From JBELHR01 sp049606855 (lineage in GTDB: Bacteria > Bacteroidota > Bacteroidia > Flavobacteriales > Flavobacteriaceae), in the NCBI GenBank assembly GCA_049606855.1, contig JBMYVY010000004.1:178729-242728 (forward strand): a stretch of DNA of 64,000 bases. Reading direction: 5' to 3'. The notes under the pieces were generated by a model, which had not been told where the DNA came from, made no database searches, and saw nothing but the letters and a program-made list of their open reading frames with translations. The translations under genes were made by a program, and so were the position numbers. Positions 1-8,737 of the stretch are shown one piece after another. Each line of letters starts with the position of its first letter. The stretch's first letter is position 1.

Positions 1-494
1 CCCGTTAAAGTATCAAGTGGATAATGTACTCCTAAATAAATCCGGCTATAACTTACCAGCCCACACCAGGCTAATAGTGCAGACAACTTCCATGACCGCA
101 TTTTAAGAGTTAAAATAAAAAAAACGGTAATCATTGCAGAATTTGCAGCGTGAGCAGAGAAATAACCATATCGACTTGGACAACCGTAGTTTTCAATATC
201 TCTAAGTAAGTCTATGACTCCTTCCTCATGACAGGGCCTTAGGCGCTTAAATCCATTTTTAAATAAATTGGCAGTTTGATCGGTTGCGGTGATTCCTACA
301 GCGGTTGCAGCAAGTAAATAAATCCATGCCTTTTTCTTCAAGGTATAAAACAGGGCAATAACTAATACTATATAAACAGGTATACTGGAATATTTATTCG
401 TTGTAAACACCCAAAAATCATCCCATCTTGTGCTTCCCAAATTATTCAAAAACACAAGTAATTCCGTATCCCAATTCAATAATTTATTTAACAT
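1..494 (-). CDS. PAP2-family membrane phosphatase, 3' end cut by window edge
   Basis: Reading the minus strand from ATG at 494 gives about 164 residues of a membrane protein with all three PAP2 signatures. They are K-x6-RP (KNGFKRLRP), a PSG/SAH-type motif (PSRYGYFSAH) and SR-x5-H-x3-D (SRIYLGVHYPLD). The family removes phosphate from lipid pyrophosphates or phosphatidic acid at the membrane; the undecaprenyl-pyrophosphate role is possible but cannot be told from sequence. Hydrophobic segments separate the motifs. The ATG overlaps the stop of the upstream cyclophilin-FKBP gene by one base, so it is probably the last visible gene of that minus-strand operon. The C-terminus lies outside the window. 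Confidence 0.85.
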   Translation of the reverse strand, partial: MLNKLLNWDTELLVFLNNLGSTRWDDFWVFTTNKYSSIPVYIVLVIALFYTLKKKAWIYLLAATAVGITATDQTANLFKNGFKRLRPCHEEGVIDLLRDIENYGCPSRYGYFSAHAANSAMITVFFILTLKMRSWKLSALLAWCGLVSYSRIYLGVHYPLDTLT

Positions 495-1555
495 CACTTT
501 CCAACTTTTACTAATTTCATATCAAAAACCAAGTCTGCTTTTTCAGGAATTAAGGGCAGCCTACCTTCTTCTCCATAAGCCAAATAATAGGGAATAAATA
601 AGGTCACCTCACTTCCTTCTCTCAAACCTCTTATCCCTTCGGTCCAACCAGAAATTAATTGATCCACATCCAGTCTAAAGGTTAAAGGTTTGTTTCTTTT
701 ATAAGAACTATCAAAAACGGTCCCATCCTCTAAGTATCCTACATAGTGAACTTGTAATAGTTGATTCGACTGAGCTCTAGGTCCATTGCCTGATACCTTA
801 GTAAATATACGAATTCCCTTCGGGCTCAATTCTGCCTCAGGATAATTCATTTGCTCCAAAAAAGCTTCCTTCTTCAAAACATACTCTTGCTCTTTTGCAA
901 CTTCAAGACTATCCAAATAGGCCAACCTATTTACAAAAATTTCCGGTGCATTAAATGCTTGAGCTTGTTTACCTTGACGAACAATTTTAACTGCATATAA
1001 GGTATCCATAGCCTGGATATCGTCTAAAACAGTTCTGCCCTTTTGGGCAAAACCAAAAACACTGTGTTTGCCATCTAACCAAGGCGTTTCTTTTTGTGTA
1101 AAGAAAAATTGGGCTCCATTTGAGTTCACGCCTGAATTGGCCATTGAAAGCACTCCTTTCGTGCCGTGCTTATACTTTACCTTTCCGCTTTTAAATTTTA
1201 TAAATTCATCTGCAAACTTATAACCTGGATGACCTAAACCAGTTGCTGTTCTATCTCCACCTTGAATATTGAAGTCTGGAACAACGGAATGAAACAAAGT
1301 ATTGTCATAAAAGGGAATCCCTTTTAAACTATCGGTAACCAAAGGATTGTTTCCTTCTGCTAAGCTGACAAAATTAGAGACTGTCAAAGGTTTATCTTCA
1401 AAATACAGCTTTGTTACAATAAGACCTTTATTGGTATAAAACTCAGCAAAGATACCCTCCCCCAAATCCTCATACTTATAGTCTTCACATGAAACAACAA
1501 ATGCCAATACCAGAGGCATCAGCATTTGTTTTAGAACTGTATTATTGAATTTCAT
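494..1555 (-). CDS. Dual-family immunophilin lipoprotein (cyclophilin + FKBP domains)
   Basis: A 353-residue lipoprotein with a signal peptide and a lipobox ending at Cys23 (VVSC). Residues about 35-195 form a cyclophilin domain (FHSVVPDFNIQGGD, GVLSMAN, NGAQFFFT). Residues about 265-350 form an FKBP domain (VHYVGYLEDGTVFDSS, GWTEGIRGLREG, YLAYGEEG). Both families isomerise Xaa-Pro bonds, and this protein would act outside the cytoplasm. Fused cyclophilin-FKBP proteins are known from some Flavobacteria and protists. The start overlaps the preceding FKBP gene's stop as TAATG, so translation is probably coupled. The FKBP part keeps the usual hydrophobic pocket signature; activity is inferred. 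Confidence 0.9.
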   Translation of the reverse strand: MKFNNTVLKQMLMPLVLAFVVSCEDYKYEDLGEGIFAEFYTNKGLIVTKLYFEDKPLTVSNFVSLAEGNNPLVTDSLKGIPFYDNTLFHSVVPDFNIQGGDRTATGLGHPGYKFADEFIKFKSGKVKYKHGTKGVLSMANSGVNSNGAQFFFTQKETPWLDGKHSVFGFAQKGRTVLDDIQAMDTLYAVKIVRQGKQAQAFNAPEIFVNRLAYLDSLEVAKEQEYVLKKEAFLEQMNYPEAELSPKGIRIFTKVSGNGPRAQSNQLLQVHYVGYLEDGTVFDSSYKRNKPLTFRLDVDQLISGWTEGIRGLREGSEVTLFIPYYLAYGEEGRLPLIPEKADLVFDMKLVKVGK

Positions 1556-2580
1556 TATTGATTTACTGAAATTAATTCTACTTCAAAAACCAAAGTCATA
1601 AATGGTTTAATTGGACCACCATCTCTAGGTGTTGCTCCATAAGCTAATTCTTGAGGAATATAGAATTTATAAACTGCCCCTTCACCCATTAACTGAAGCC
1701 CTTCTGTCCAACCAGAAATCACTTGATTCAATCCAAAAGTAGAAGGCTCTCCACGGTCTCTAGAAGAATCAAAAGTCTCTCCCTCCAAGGTAGTTCCTAC
1801 ATAGTGTATTGTAACACTACTTACCGCATCTGGATGTACATCATTTCCTTCTTGAATGATTTCATATTGAAGTCCACTTTCAGTAGTAATCACACCTTCT
1901 TTCGAGGCATTTTCCAATAAAAACTCCTCACCTGCTTTCTTGATTTCCCCGTATTCGAGTTCCGCTTGTTTGATAGCTTCCTCTCTTTGCTTTTGCATTT
2001 CTTCACTTTGACGAAACTGCATAATTTCTTGAATAACTGGTTGACACATACTCTCTTCAATAAGCAAGGTTTTTCCATTTCTAACATCAGACACCCCTTG
2101 TTCGAAAACAGTTAATTCCATGTCAGGAATGCTTCTATTTGCCGTAGTATAAAATCCTAATCCCAAGGCGTAAGAAATACTGTCAATTTTATTTCCTAAA
2201 TCACTATTTCCAGACTCGTATACGCCTTTCTCAACTACTTTTTCAGGGGCTTGATATTCAGTACCAGCTGTCTCAGCTTGCATTCTTGCCTGATTCTCTT
2301 TCATCATTTCAGTTTGCTTAGCCATAAAAAATGATCTCACCATTTGATTTCCTTCTCCTGCATCAAATTTAGTAGTCTCATTATAACTGTCGTCAACACC
2401 TAATAAAAAAGCATCCATATTCACCTCTTCAAAACTTTTTGGTAAGTTTACAGAAGTATCAACTCCAAGTGCATAACTCAAAGAATCAACTTGGCTTTCT
2501 AAACTTTCTACACCAGCTTGTTTCTCACAACTCATTAACCCAACAGCCAATCCTAACCCTAGTAAATGTATTTTTTTCAT
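1555..2580 (-). CDS. FKBP-type peptidyl-prolyl isomerase lipoprotein with duplicated N-terminal region
   Basis: A 341-residue lipoprotein (lipobox GLMSC, Cys18) with one C-terminal FKBP domain at about residues 245-338 (TIHYVGTTLEGETFDSS, GWTEGLQLMGEG, ELAYGATPRDGG). Upstream are two copies of an FKBP_N-like unit, each opening with DSxSYALG and ending in a charged helical stretch; such regions dimerise in FkpA and Mip. The doubling makes it longer than FkpA. The start forms an ATGA overlap with gldI, and the stop shares a base with the dual immunophilin start. Likely an outer-envelope chaperone; substrates unknown. Confidence 0.88.
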   Translation of the reverse strand: MKKIHLLGLGLAVGLMSCEKQAGVESLESQVDSLSYALGVDTSVNLPKSFEEVNMDAFLLGVDDSYNETTKFDAGEGNQMVRSFFMAKQTEMMKENQARMQAETAGTEYQAPEKVVEKGVYESGNSDLGNKIDSISYALGLGFYTTANRSIPDMELTVFEQGVSDVRNGKTLLIEESMCQPVIQEIMQFRQSEEMQKQREEAIKQAELEYGEIKKAGEEFLLENASKEGVITTESGLQYEIIQEGNDVHPDAVSSVTIHYVGTTLEGETFDSSRDRGEPSTFGLNQVISGWTEGLQLMGEGAVYKFYIPQELAYGATPRDGGPIKPFMTLVFEVELISVNQ

Positions 2581-3110
2581 TTTTTATTTATTTCTATTAA
2601 TTTGATATTAATTTTTAATCCTTGATTCATTCCTATCTTATTTCCATCACCCGTCAAGCCGTAAGCCTTGTAATAGGGCAAAACAACTAGCTTTTCTTCT
2701 CCCGGAGTCATGGTTGACAAAGATTCAATGATACCCGAAATTTGATCTTCTTTTCCATAAAAAGCACTAATGGTATCAATTTCAGTCGTGGAATATATAA
2801 CTTTTCCCTTGAGATTAGAAACATTATATAGGTATTTAATCTCATCCCCTAATTCAGGGTAAGATGTTTGCGAAGAGTCTTTGTGAATTTGGTAGTCCCA
2901 AAACCCAAATTCATTTCGAGAATATACCTTGGTGGAGTCCAAATTCAATTGCTCCTCAATTGACTGTACATGTGCTGCAATCATTTTTTTGTTCCAAGCA
3001 ATGGATGTTTTCCAATCCTCATCACCAGACATTTCAACGGCCCTACGAGGCTGTGGTTTTTGACAACCAAACAACAGGAGCATCAAACAAAAATATACCA
3101 ACCTATTCAT
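2577..3110 (-). CDS. gldI: Gliding-motility-associated peptidyl-prolyl isomerase GldI
   Basis: About 177 residues with a lipoprotein signal (LLLFGC) and a C-terminal FKBP-like domain. Features typical of GldI are the KGKVIYSTTEID strand, the PGEEKLVVLPYYKAYGLTGDGNKIG segment split here as PGEEKLVVLPYYKAYG and GDGNKIG, and overall length. GldI is an essential lipoprotein of the flavobacterial gliding machinery. I chose ATG at 3110 because the longer reading begins with GTG at 3131 and would overlap the upstream gene by 29 rather than 8 bases. Position between an nrnA-like gene and other isomerases fits flavobacterial gene order. Gliding in this organism is inferred. Confidence 0.82.
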   Translation of the reverse strand: MNRLVYFCLMLLLFGCQKPQPRRAVEMSGDEDWKTSIAWNKKMIAAHVQSIEEQLNLDSTKVYSRNEFGFWDYQIHKDSSQTSYPELGDEIKYLYNVSNLKGKVIYSTTEIDTISAFYGKEDQISGIIESLSTMTPGEEKLVVLPYYKAYGLTGDGNKIGMNQGLKINIKLIEINKK

Positions 3111-4122
3111 GAATCTTCTGCTTGTTTTCACGTACTAAATTCTCAAAATACAATGCAGTCTGTTGCAAATTGTCATCACTTTTACCACCCGCAGCATTGT
3201 CATGTCCTCCACCGTTAAAATATGATCTTGCAAATTGATTAACAGAAAAACTACCTTTTGAACGCAGTGAAATTTTTATAATTCCTTGACCGCTATCCTC
3301 AATAAATATCGCTGCAAGGACAATTCCCTTGATGGAAAGTGCATAATTCACAATCCCTTCAGTATCTCCTTTTTGAAAATCATATCGTTCTAATTCCTCT
3401 TTACTAAGTGTTATGTATGCCGTATTACAATCTTCAATGATCTTTAAATTTTGTAATGCTTGACCAAGCAACTGTAGTCTACTATAGCTATTTTGATCAT
3501 ACACTTCATTGTGAATTGCATTATTATCAGCTCCTGCTTCAATTAAATCTGCCGCAACTCTATGAGTTGTACTCGTAGTAGATCGAAATTTAAAAGACCC
3601 TGTATCTGTCATAATTCCGGTATATAAGCAAGTGGCAACATCTGCATCGATATGTTTTGTCTCTCCTAAGAAAGTAATGAAATGATAAACCATTTCGCAG
3701 GTAGAACTCATGGACGTATCTGAATAAATAAATTTACTAATCGGATCCGGCTGTTGATGATGGTCAATCATCACAAATTCCGATTCAAGAGATTCTAATT
3801 TTGCACCCATTACCTCTCCTACACGGTGAAACGCATTGAAATCCACCACAAAAATAAGATCTGCTCCCTCCAAGACCCTTACACTCTGTTGGTTTTGCTT
3901 TTCAAAATTGTATGTATTGTCCACCCCTGGCAACCATTTCAAGAAACCCGGAATATCATTAGGTAACACTACCTGAACGTCATGCCCAATGTTCTCCAAA
4001 AACTTACCGAGTCCAAGTGAAGAGCCCATGGCATCTCCATCAGGGTTTCTGTGAGGAACAATTACTATTTTTTTAGGTTGAGCAAGTATGCCCTTTATTT
4101 CTTCTATCAAGTCAGTATTCAT
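3103..4122 (-). CDS. nrnA: DHH-family phosphoesterase (bifunctional oligoribonuclease/PAP phosphatase, NrnA-like)
   Basis: A 339-residue cytoplasmic protein with a DHH catalytic domain (HRNPDGDAMGSS near residue 30, VVDFN near 93, the DHH motif at 120-122, TGIMTDTGSF near 185) and a C-terminal DHHA1 domain with GGGHDNAAGG near 305. NrnA proteins degrade short oligoribonucleotides and dephosphorylate pAp. The ATG at 4122 was chosen because the domain begins there; upstream codons would run into the divergent gene's promoter. First gene of the nrnA-gldI-FKBP-CFBP-PAP2 run. Confidence 0.88.
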   Translation of the reverse strand: MNTDLIEEIKGILAQPKKIVIVPHRNPDGDAMGSSLGLGKFLENIGHDVQVVLPNDIPGFLKWLPGVDNTYNFEKQNQQSVRVLEGADLIFVVDFNAFHRVGEVMGAKLESLESEFVMIDHHQQPDPISKFIYSDTSMSSTCEMVYHFITFLGETKHIDADVATCLYTGIMTDTGSFKFRSTTSTTHRVAADLIEAGADNNAIHNEVYDQNSYSRLQLLGQALQNLKIIEDCNTAYITLSKEELERYDFQKGDTEGIVNYALSIKGIVLAAIFIEDSGQGIIKISLRSKGSFSVNQFARSYFNGGGHDNAAGGKSDDNLQQTALYFENLVRENKQKIHE

Positions 4123-4157
4123 AGTATGCGAATATATAAATATTGTATTGAACAACG

Positions 4158-4165
4158 TATATTTG
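4158..4165 (+). promoter_or_regulatory. -7 box TATATTTG upstream of the phoD-like gene
   Basis: TATATTTG matches the Bacteroidota -7 consensus TAnnTTTG and lies 22 bases before the ATG at 4187. No clear TTG -33 element is at the right distance. Confidence 0.6.
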
Positions 4166-4186
4166 CAACTAGTTAAAATAAATAGC

Positions 4187-5200
4187 ATGAAAAAAGCAAT
4201 TGCCTTTTTGAGTCTCATTTTTATTCTGTTTTCATGTAATGAAAAACAAGCGGACTTCACCATAGCATTTGGATCTTGTAATAATCAAAACTTAGACAAC
4301 CCTTTTTGGAATCAGATTCTTGATGAAAAACCTGGGGTATGGATATGGGGAGGAGATATCATTTATTCCGACACTGAGGACATGAGCGTTTTGGAGGCGA
4401 ATTATGCGGTATTGAAAAACAACCCAAATTATCAGAATTTTGAACAAAATATACCTGTAATGATGGGTACATGGGATGACCATGATTTCGGAATGAATGA
4501 TGGAGGTGAGCACTATCCGGAGAAATGGACTTCTCAACAGCTCTTTTTGGATTTCTTCGACGTCCCTTTAAACAGCAAAAGGCGCGCTCAAAAGGGAATT
4601 TATATTTTGGAGGACTTTAACAGTCCTAAGGGAAGCGTTCGTGTATTTTCTTTAGACACGAGATATTTTAGAACTGATTTAAAGGCAGATCCAAGTGGAG
4701 AGAAACGCTATTTACCTGATAGTAACCCTGAATCAACTATGCTAGGTAAAGCGCAATGGGCTTGGCTGGAAAAAAACCTATCCGAATCCGAAGCTGATTT
4801 TAATATAATTAATTCTTCAATTCAAGTACTTTCAGGAGAGCATGGATTTGAATCTTGGGCAAATTTTCCATTGGAAGTACAACGACTAGAAGCGTTAATT
4901 CAATATTCAAAGGCAAAAAATGTAATAATTCTTTCAGGAGATCGGCACATTTCTGAATTTTCGGAAAAGCAAGTGCCCGGCCTTGCTTACCCTTTAATAG
5001 ATTTTACCTCCAGTGGAATGACCCACTATTACGAAGGTTTTTCTGGGGAAAACAACCCTTATCGCATTGGAGAAGTAGTCGCAGACAAAACCTATGGGAT
5101 TTTGAAATTTAACTTTGATTCTGGTCAGGTTGATTTTATTATTAAAGGAACACAAGACAAAGTGCTCGAACGCATTAGCCGACATTATCCTATGAATTAG
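4187..5200 (+). CDS. PhoD-like phosphodiesterase/alkaline phosphatase lipoprotein
   Basis: A 337-residue metallophosphatase with a lipoprotein signal (ILFSC, Cys17). Metal-ligand motifs of the PhoD family are visible: FGSCNNQN at the start of the domain, GGDIIYSD, TWDDHDFGMND and GDRHISE. PhoD enzymes cleave phosphomonoesters or diesters in the envelope, using Fe and Ca in characterised members. The ATG at 4187 gives a clean signal peptide and sits behind a good -7 box; a longer reading would begin before the promoter. It stands alone between divergent nrnA and ndk. Confidence 0.85.
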   Translation: MKKAIAFLSLIFILFSCNEKQADFTIAFGSCNNQNLDNPFWNQILDEKPGVWIWGGDIIYSDTEDMSVLEANYAVLKNNPNYQNFEQNIPVMMGTWDDHDFGMNDGGEHYPEKWTSQQLFLDFFDVPLNSKRRAQKGIYILEDFNSPKGSVRVFSLDTRYFRTDLKADPSGEKRYLPDSNPESTMLGKAQWAWLEKNLSESEADFNIINSSIQVLSGEHGFESWANFPLEVQRLEALIQYSKAKNVIILSGDRHISEFSEKQVPGLAYPLIDFTSSGMTHYYEGFSGENNPYRIGEVVADKTYGILKFNFDSGQVDFIIKGTQDKVLERISRHYPMN

Positions 5201-5222
5201 CCTCCTAAGTCGAAAAAAGACT

Positions 5223-5230
5223 TATATTTG
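5223..5230 (+). promoter_or_regulatory. -7 box TATATTTG of ndk
   Basis: TATATTTG 27 bases before the ndk ATG fits TAnnTTTG exactly. The -33 TTG is not evident at the expected spacing. Confidence 0.65.
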
Positions 5231-5257
5231 CGCCACAAAATCTGAAATAATAAACAA

Positions 5258-5677
5258 ATGGCAACAAACAGAACATTTACCATGTTGAAACCTGATTCAG
5301 TTGAAAAGGGAAATATTGGTGCAATTCTTGAAAAAATTAATGCTGCAGGATTCCGTATTGTGTCTATGAAATTGACGCAATTAACAAGAAGAGATGCAGA
5401 AGAGTTTTACGCAATTCACAACGAGAGACCCTTCTTTGGAGAGTTGGTAGAATATATGACTAGAGGACCTATAGTGTCTGCTATTCTTGAAAAAGAAAAT
5501 GCTGTTGAGGACTTCCGTGCTTTAATCGGAGCAACTAACCCTCAAGAAGCTGCTGAAGGAACAATTCGTAATATGTTTGCAACTTCAATTAGTGAAAATG
5601 CAGTCCACGGATCAGATTCTGATGAAAATGCAGAAATCGAATCCAATTTCCACTTTTCGAGAAGAGAGATGTTTTAA
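5258..5677 (+). CDS. ndk: Nucleoside diphosphate kinase
   Basis: A 139-residue enzyme that moves the gamma phosphate of ATP to NDPs through a phosphohistidine. The diagnostic NAVHGSDS motif places the catalytic His at 117. Other family features are RTFTMLKPD at the N-terminus, GEFxxYMTRGP-like sequence near 62-72 and GATNPQEAAEGTIR near 91-104. Length is normal. It has its own promoter and a strong terminator, so it is probably monocistronic. Confidence 0.97.
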   Translation: MATNRTFTMLKPDSVEKGNIGAILEKINAAGFRIVSMKLTQLTRRDAEEFYAIHNERPFFGELVEYMTRGPIVSAILEKENAVEDFRALIGATNPQEAAEGTIRNMFATSISENAVHGSDSDENAEIESNFHFSRREMF

Positions 5678-5682
5678 AAAAC

Positions 5683-5711
5683 AAAAACCGGCCAAATGGC
5701 CGGTTTTTTTT
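5683..5711. terminator. Bidirectional rho-independent terminator between ndk and the dciA-like gene
   Basis: The stem AACCGGCC/GGCCGGTT has a 4-base AAAT loop, with A-runs on the left and T-runs on the right that extend the pairing. It can stop transcripts from ndk (+) and from the recF-dciA unit (-), whose last stop codon begins at its right edge. Confidence 0.85.
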
Positions 5712-6003
5712 ATTTCAAAATAACACGAGTTATTAATTCCTTACCTACATGCTCATTGAGCATTTTTGCAATTTTCTCTTTACCGTAATTCAATTCTTCT
5801 CTTAGAGCAGAAGAAGACATTCTAACCTCCAAAGTTCCTCCTTTTAAACTGACTTGAGTGGTGTAATTCAATACCCCAGGACCCATAACCTCACCCCAGG
5901 CATCTTTGACGGACATCCGTTGCATGCCTGTCTTAAGCTTAGAACTGGATATCATTTGATCGATAACTGACTTAATAGATTCTGTATCTCTTTTTCTACT
6001 CAT
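5710..6003 (-). CDS. DUF721/DciA-like protein
   Basis: A 97-residue protein with the DUF721 pattern: an N-terminal helix (IKSVIDQMISSSKL), WGEVMGP, and a C-terminal strand region ending LITRVILK. DUF721 includes DciA, which loads the replicative helicase in bacteria lacking DnaC/DnaI loaders. The assignment to DciA function is by family and by linkage to recF, with which it overlaps by 8 bases. Short for the family, as is common in Bacteroidota. Confidence 0.75.
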   Translation of the reverse strand: MSRKRDTESIKSVIDQMISSSKLKTGMQRMSVKDAWGEVMGPGVLNYTTQVSLKGGTLEVRMSSSALREELNYGKEKIAKMLNEHVGKELITRVILK

Positions 6004-7084
6004 CGCTTAAATTAAAAATTTCATACGAGCTGTCTGCTCGCTTTACAACTTCTTCTGTTCGTTGATCGTGGGTATCACTTATAAATATTTGTCCAAATCT
6101 ATCCCCGCTAACCAATTGGATCAATTGGGCCACTCTTTGATCATCGAGTTTATCAAAAATATCATCAAGCAACAAAATGGGCTTGCTTTTTGAATGCGCA
6201 CTTAAAAAATCGTACTGAGCCAATTTTAAGGCAACTAAAAATGTTTTTTGTTGGCCTTGGGATCCAAACTTTTTAATTGGATATCCGTGCATTTCAAATA
6301 ATAAATCATCCTTGTGCACCCCTGCAGTTGAATGCTGCACCATTCGATCTTTTGATAGTGACTCTCTTAAGACATCAGCGAAGTCAGCTTCATTCAATTG
6401 AGACTTATAAATCAAATTTACTTGCTCATTCTTTCCAGATATGGCACGGTAATACTTTAAAAAGAATCCTACAAATTCATCCAAAAATGCCTTCCGCTCT
6501 CTATGAATAATCACCCCGAATTTGATTAATTGTTCATCAAAGGCAGCAAGAGAAAGTTCGTCGAAATTTCTATTGGCAGCAAAATACTTGAGTAAAGCAT
6601 TCCTTTGAGCAATTGCTTTTTTATACTGTATAGAAGCATGCAAAAACTCTTGATTCATTTGAGAAATAACACCATCTATAAATTTCCTTCGAGTCTCACT
6701 TCCCTCTACAATTAGATCCCTATCCGCTGGGGAAACTATCACGACAGGAATCAATCCTATATGATCGGATACCTTCTCATAAATTTTAGAATTCCGTTTA
6801 ATAACTTTTTTCTGCCCCTTTTTTAAGGAGCAGACAATTTTTTCCTGACGTTCTAAGGCTTCGTATGACCCTTGTAACATGAAGAAGTCAGACTCGTAAT
6901 TAATGTTTTGACTTGAAACAGAATTAAAATAACTTTTAGTCATCGAAAGACTGTAAATACTGTCTAGCACATTGGTTTTTCCAACCCCATTTTGACCAAC
7001 AAAACAATTTATTCGCTCTGTAAAACGAAAATCCTTCTGAATTAAATTCTTAAAATTCACAATGGTCAATTGCTTTAAAAACAT
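5996..7084 (-). CDS. recF: DNA replication and repair protein RecF
   Basis: A 362-residue SMC-like ATPase that helps load RecA at gaps together with RecO and RecR. Walker A is GQNGVGKT at residues 30-37, the ABC signature is KFGSQGQQKT, and Walker B is PILLLDDIFDKLD. The start at 7084 (MFLKQLTIVNF) matches the conserved first strand; an in-frame ATG 39 bases upstream adds unaligned residues. Here it pairs with the DUF721 gene rather than dnaA/dnaN, which is usual in Flavobacteria. Confidence 0.95.
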   Translation of the reverse strand: MFLKQLTIVNFKNLIQKDFRFTERINCFVGQNGVGKTNVLDSIYSLSMTKSYFNSVSSQNINYESDFFMLQGSYEALERQEKIVCSLKKGQKKVIKRNSKIYEKVSDHIGLIPVVIVSPADRDLIVEGSETRRKFIDGVISQMNQEFLHASIQYKKAIAQRNALLKYFAANRNFDELSLAAFDEQLIKFGVIIHRERKAFLDEFVGFFLKYYRAISGKNEQVNLIYKSQLNEADFADVLRESLSKDRMVQHSTAGVHKDDLLFEMHGYPIKKFGSQGQQKTFLVALKLAQYDFLSAHSKSKPILLLDDIFDKLDDQRVAQLIQLVSGDRFGQIFISDTHDQRTEEVVKRADSSYEIFNLSDE

Positions 7085-7165
7085 AGTAAAATTGATCAAA
7101 AATCGAAGATGCAAATTAATCAAAATTTTGCCAAAATTGGACTTTTTATATCCAATTAAAAAAAC

Positions 7166-7173
7166 TATTTTTG
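7166..7173 (+). promoter_or_regulatory. -7 box TATTTTTG for the TPR-ribH-mutL operon
   Basis: TATTTTTG fits TAnnTTTG and lies 22 bases before the ATG at 7196. The next genes are packed with gaps of 13 bases or fewer, so this may drive all of 7196-13126. Confidence 0.6.
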
Positions 7174-7195
7174 CTCCGATTAATTAAATTTTAAG

Positions 7196-7957
7196 ATGGC
7201 AACATACAAAAAGAAAGCTGGAAAAAAGGCGAAAAATGCAGAAGTAAATATTGAGAAAGGAAGTACAACTGCCGAAGTATTCAACACCTTAGACGAAACA
7301 GCATCAAAAAGTGAATCATTTGTCGTAAAGAATCAAAATATAATTCTTGGAGCTATTGCTGTTATTGCAGTGATTATCCTAGGAACTATTGGATATAACA
7401 AGTTCATTCAAGAGCCAAAGGAAATGGCTGCAGCCGATGAATTAGCTTATCCAAAAGCATATTTTACTGAAGCAACAACTGTTAATGAAGGGGTAGATTC
7501 TTTATTAGTTTTAGGCCTTGAGGGAACTAACGGTAAATATGGTTTTATCGATATCGCGACTGAATATTCAGGTACTAAAGCTGGAAACCTTGCTAATTTT
7601 TATGCAGGTGTTTCTTACTTAAAAATGAAAGATTACACCAACGCTATTGAATATTTGGGTAAATTTACATCAGATGATTTATTGCTAGAGTCAGAAGCTC
7701 AAGCTTTAATCGGAGATGCATTTGCAGATATTGACCAGATGCAAGAGGCATTGAGTTATTATGAAAAAGCGGCGAACACGCATAAAAATTCAGCAATGAC
7801 TCCACTTTACTTAATGAAAGCTGGACAAGCGGCTTTGGTTATTGGAAATTACAGTAAGGCAGAAGACTTGTTTACGAGCATTAAAGAAGATTATCCAAAC
7901 AGTGACATGGCTGTTAATATAGATATGTATATCAACAAGGCCAAGTACAGCAAATAA
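7196..7957 (+). CDS. Membrane-anchored tetratricopeptide protein (YfgM-like architecture)
   Basis: A 253-residue protein with a Lys-rich cytoplasmic N-terminus, one transmembrane helix at about 50-67 (NQNIILGAIAVIAVIILGTIGY) given here only by its ends NQNII and TIGY, and TPR-like repeats at about 130-250 (AGVSYLKMKDYTNAIEYLGKF and later ALSYYEKAAN). The layout resembles YfgM, an ancillary SecYEG subunit, but sequence alone does not prove that role. It heads the ribH-mutL gene run. The ATG at 7196 follows a good -7 box. Confidence 0.75.
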   Translation: MATYKKKAGKKAKNAEVNIEKGSTTAEVFNTLDETASKSESFVVKNQNIILGAIAVIAVIILGTIGYNKFIQEPKEMAAADELAYPKAYFTEATTVNEGVDSLLVLGLEGTNGKYGFIDIATEYSGTKAGNLANFYAGVSYLKMKDYTNAIEYLGKFTSDDLLLESEAQALIGDAFADIDQMQEALSYYEKAANTHKNSAMTPLYLMKAGQAALVIGNYSKAEDLFTSIKEDYPNSDMAVNIDMYINKAKYSK

Positions 7958-7962
7958 ACGCT

Positions 7963-8454
7963 ATGGCAACAACAGATTTATCTGATTATAATAAAAACGC
8001 AATCCCAAATTCGAAAGGTCTTCGATTTGGGATTGTTGTTTCTCAGTGGAATGATGAAATCACTCATAATCTTGAAAAAGGAGCTATTGAAACTTTAATG
8101 AATCACGGCGTACTTGCCGAAGACATTATCAATTGGGCCGTTCCAGGAAGCTATGAGCTTATTTATGGCTCTTCTCAAATGGTAAAGAGTCAACAAGTCG
8201 ATGCAGTGATTGCTATTGGATGTGTAATTCAAGGTGAAACCAAACATTTTGATTTTGTTTGCGAGGGGGTTACTCAAGGGATTAAAGACCTTAATATCCA
8301 ACAAGATATTCCTGTAATTTTTTGCGTACTTACCGACAATACAAAAGAACAAAGTATAGACCGTAGTGGTGGTAAACACGGTAATAAAGGTATTGAATGT
8401 GCCGCTGCTGCCTTAGAGATGGCGCATTTAAAAAAAATGATTACATTAGGTTAA
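7963..8454 (+). CDS. ribH: 6,7-dimethyl-8-ribityllumazine synthase
   Basis: A 163-residue enzyme of riboflavin synthesis that condenses 5-amino-6-ribitylaminouracil with dihydroxybutanone phosphate. Family motifs are VVSQWNDEIT near 25-34, VPGSYELIY near 60, GCVIQGETKHFDFV near 86-99 with the catalytic-region His at 95, and FCVLTDNTKEQSIDR. Length is normal. It lies 5 bases after the TPR gene and 1 base before the next ORF, so it is in an operon. Confidence 0.96.
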   Translation: MATTDLSDYNKNAIPNSKGLRFGIVVSQWNDEITHNLEKGAIETLMNHGVLAEDIINWAVPGSYELIYGSSQMVKSQQVDAVIAIGCVIQGETKHFDFVCEGVTQGIKDLNIQQDIPVIFCVLTDNTKEQSIDRSGGKHGNKGIECAAAALEMAHLKKMITLG

Positions 8455-8455
8455 T

Positions 8456-8737
8456 ATGTTTAAGAGTCCTTTCAAACCACGAGCACATTATGTTTTTGAT
8501 TATAAACCTCGATTTTATAATCCTAGAAAGGAACGTCTTGAAAAAATGATCAAAGATGCTGAGCAGTCAAAAGACAGTGAATATCAAATATCGATTGACA
8601 AAACCAACCTAAGAGATCAATGGAGCCGAGCCAAATCTAACGGTTCTGACCGCAAAACTACTTATAGACTTGCTATAATTATTGCCGTCTTAGTTGGAAT
8701 TGCTGCTTGGGCATTTCAATTACACACTCTTTTTTAA
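8456..8737 (+). CDS. Small conserved membrane protein between ribH and mutL
   Basis: A 93-residue protein with a basic, aromatic-rich N-terminal half (HYVFDYKPRFYNPRKERLEK) and one C-terminal transmembrane helix at about 72-90. It has no enzyme motif that I recognise. Its place between ribH and mutL has led similar genes to be labelled as riboflavin synthase subunits, which the sequence does not support. The stop shares one base with the mutL start (TAATG). Confidence 0.7.
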   Translation: MFKSPFKPRAHYVFDYKPRFYNPRKERLEKMIKDAEQSKDSEYQISIDKTNLRDQWSRAKSNGSDRKTTYRLAIIIAVLVGIAAWAFQLHTLF

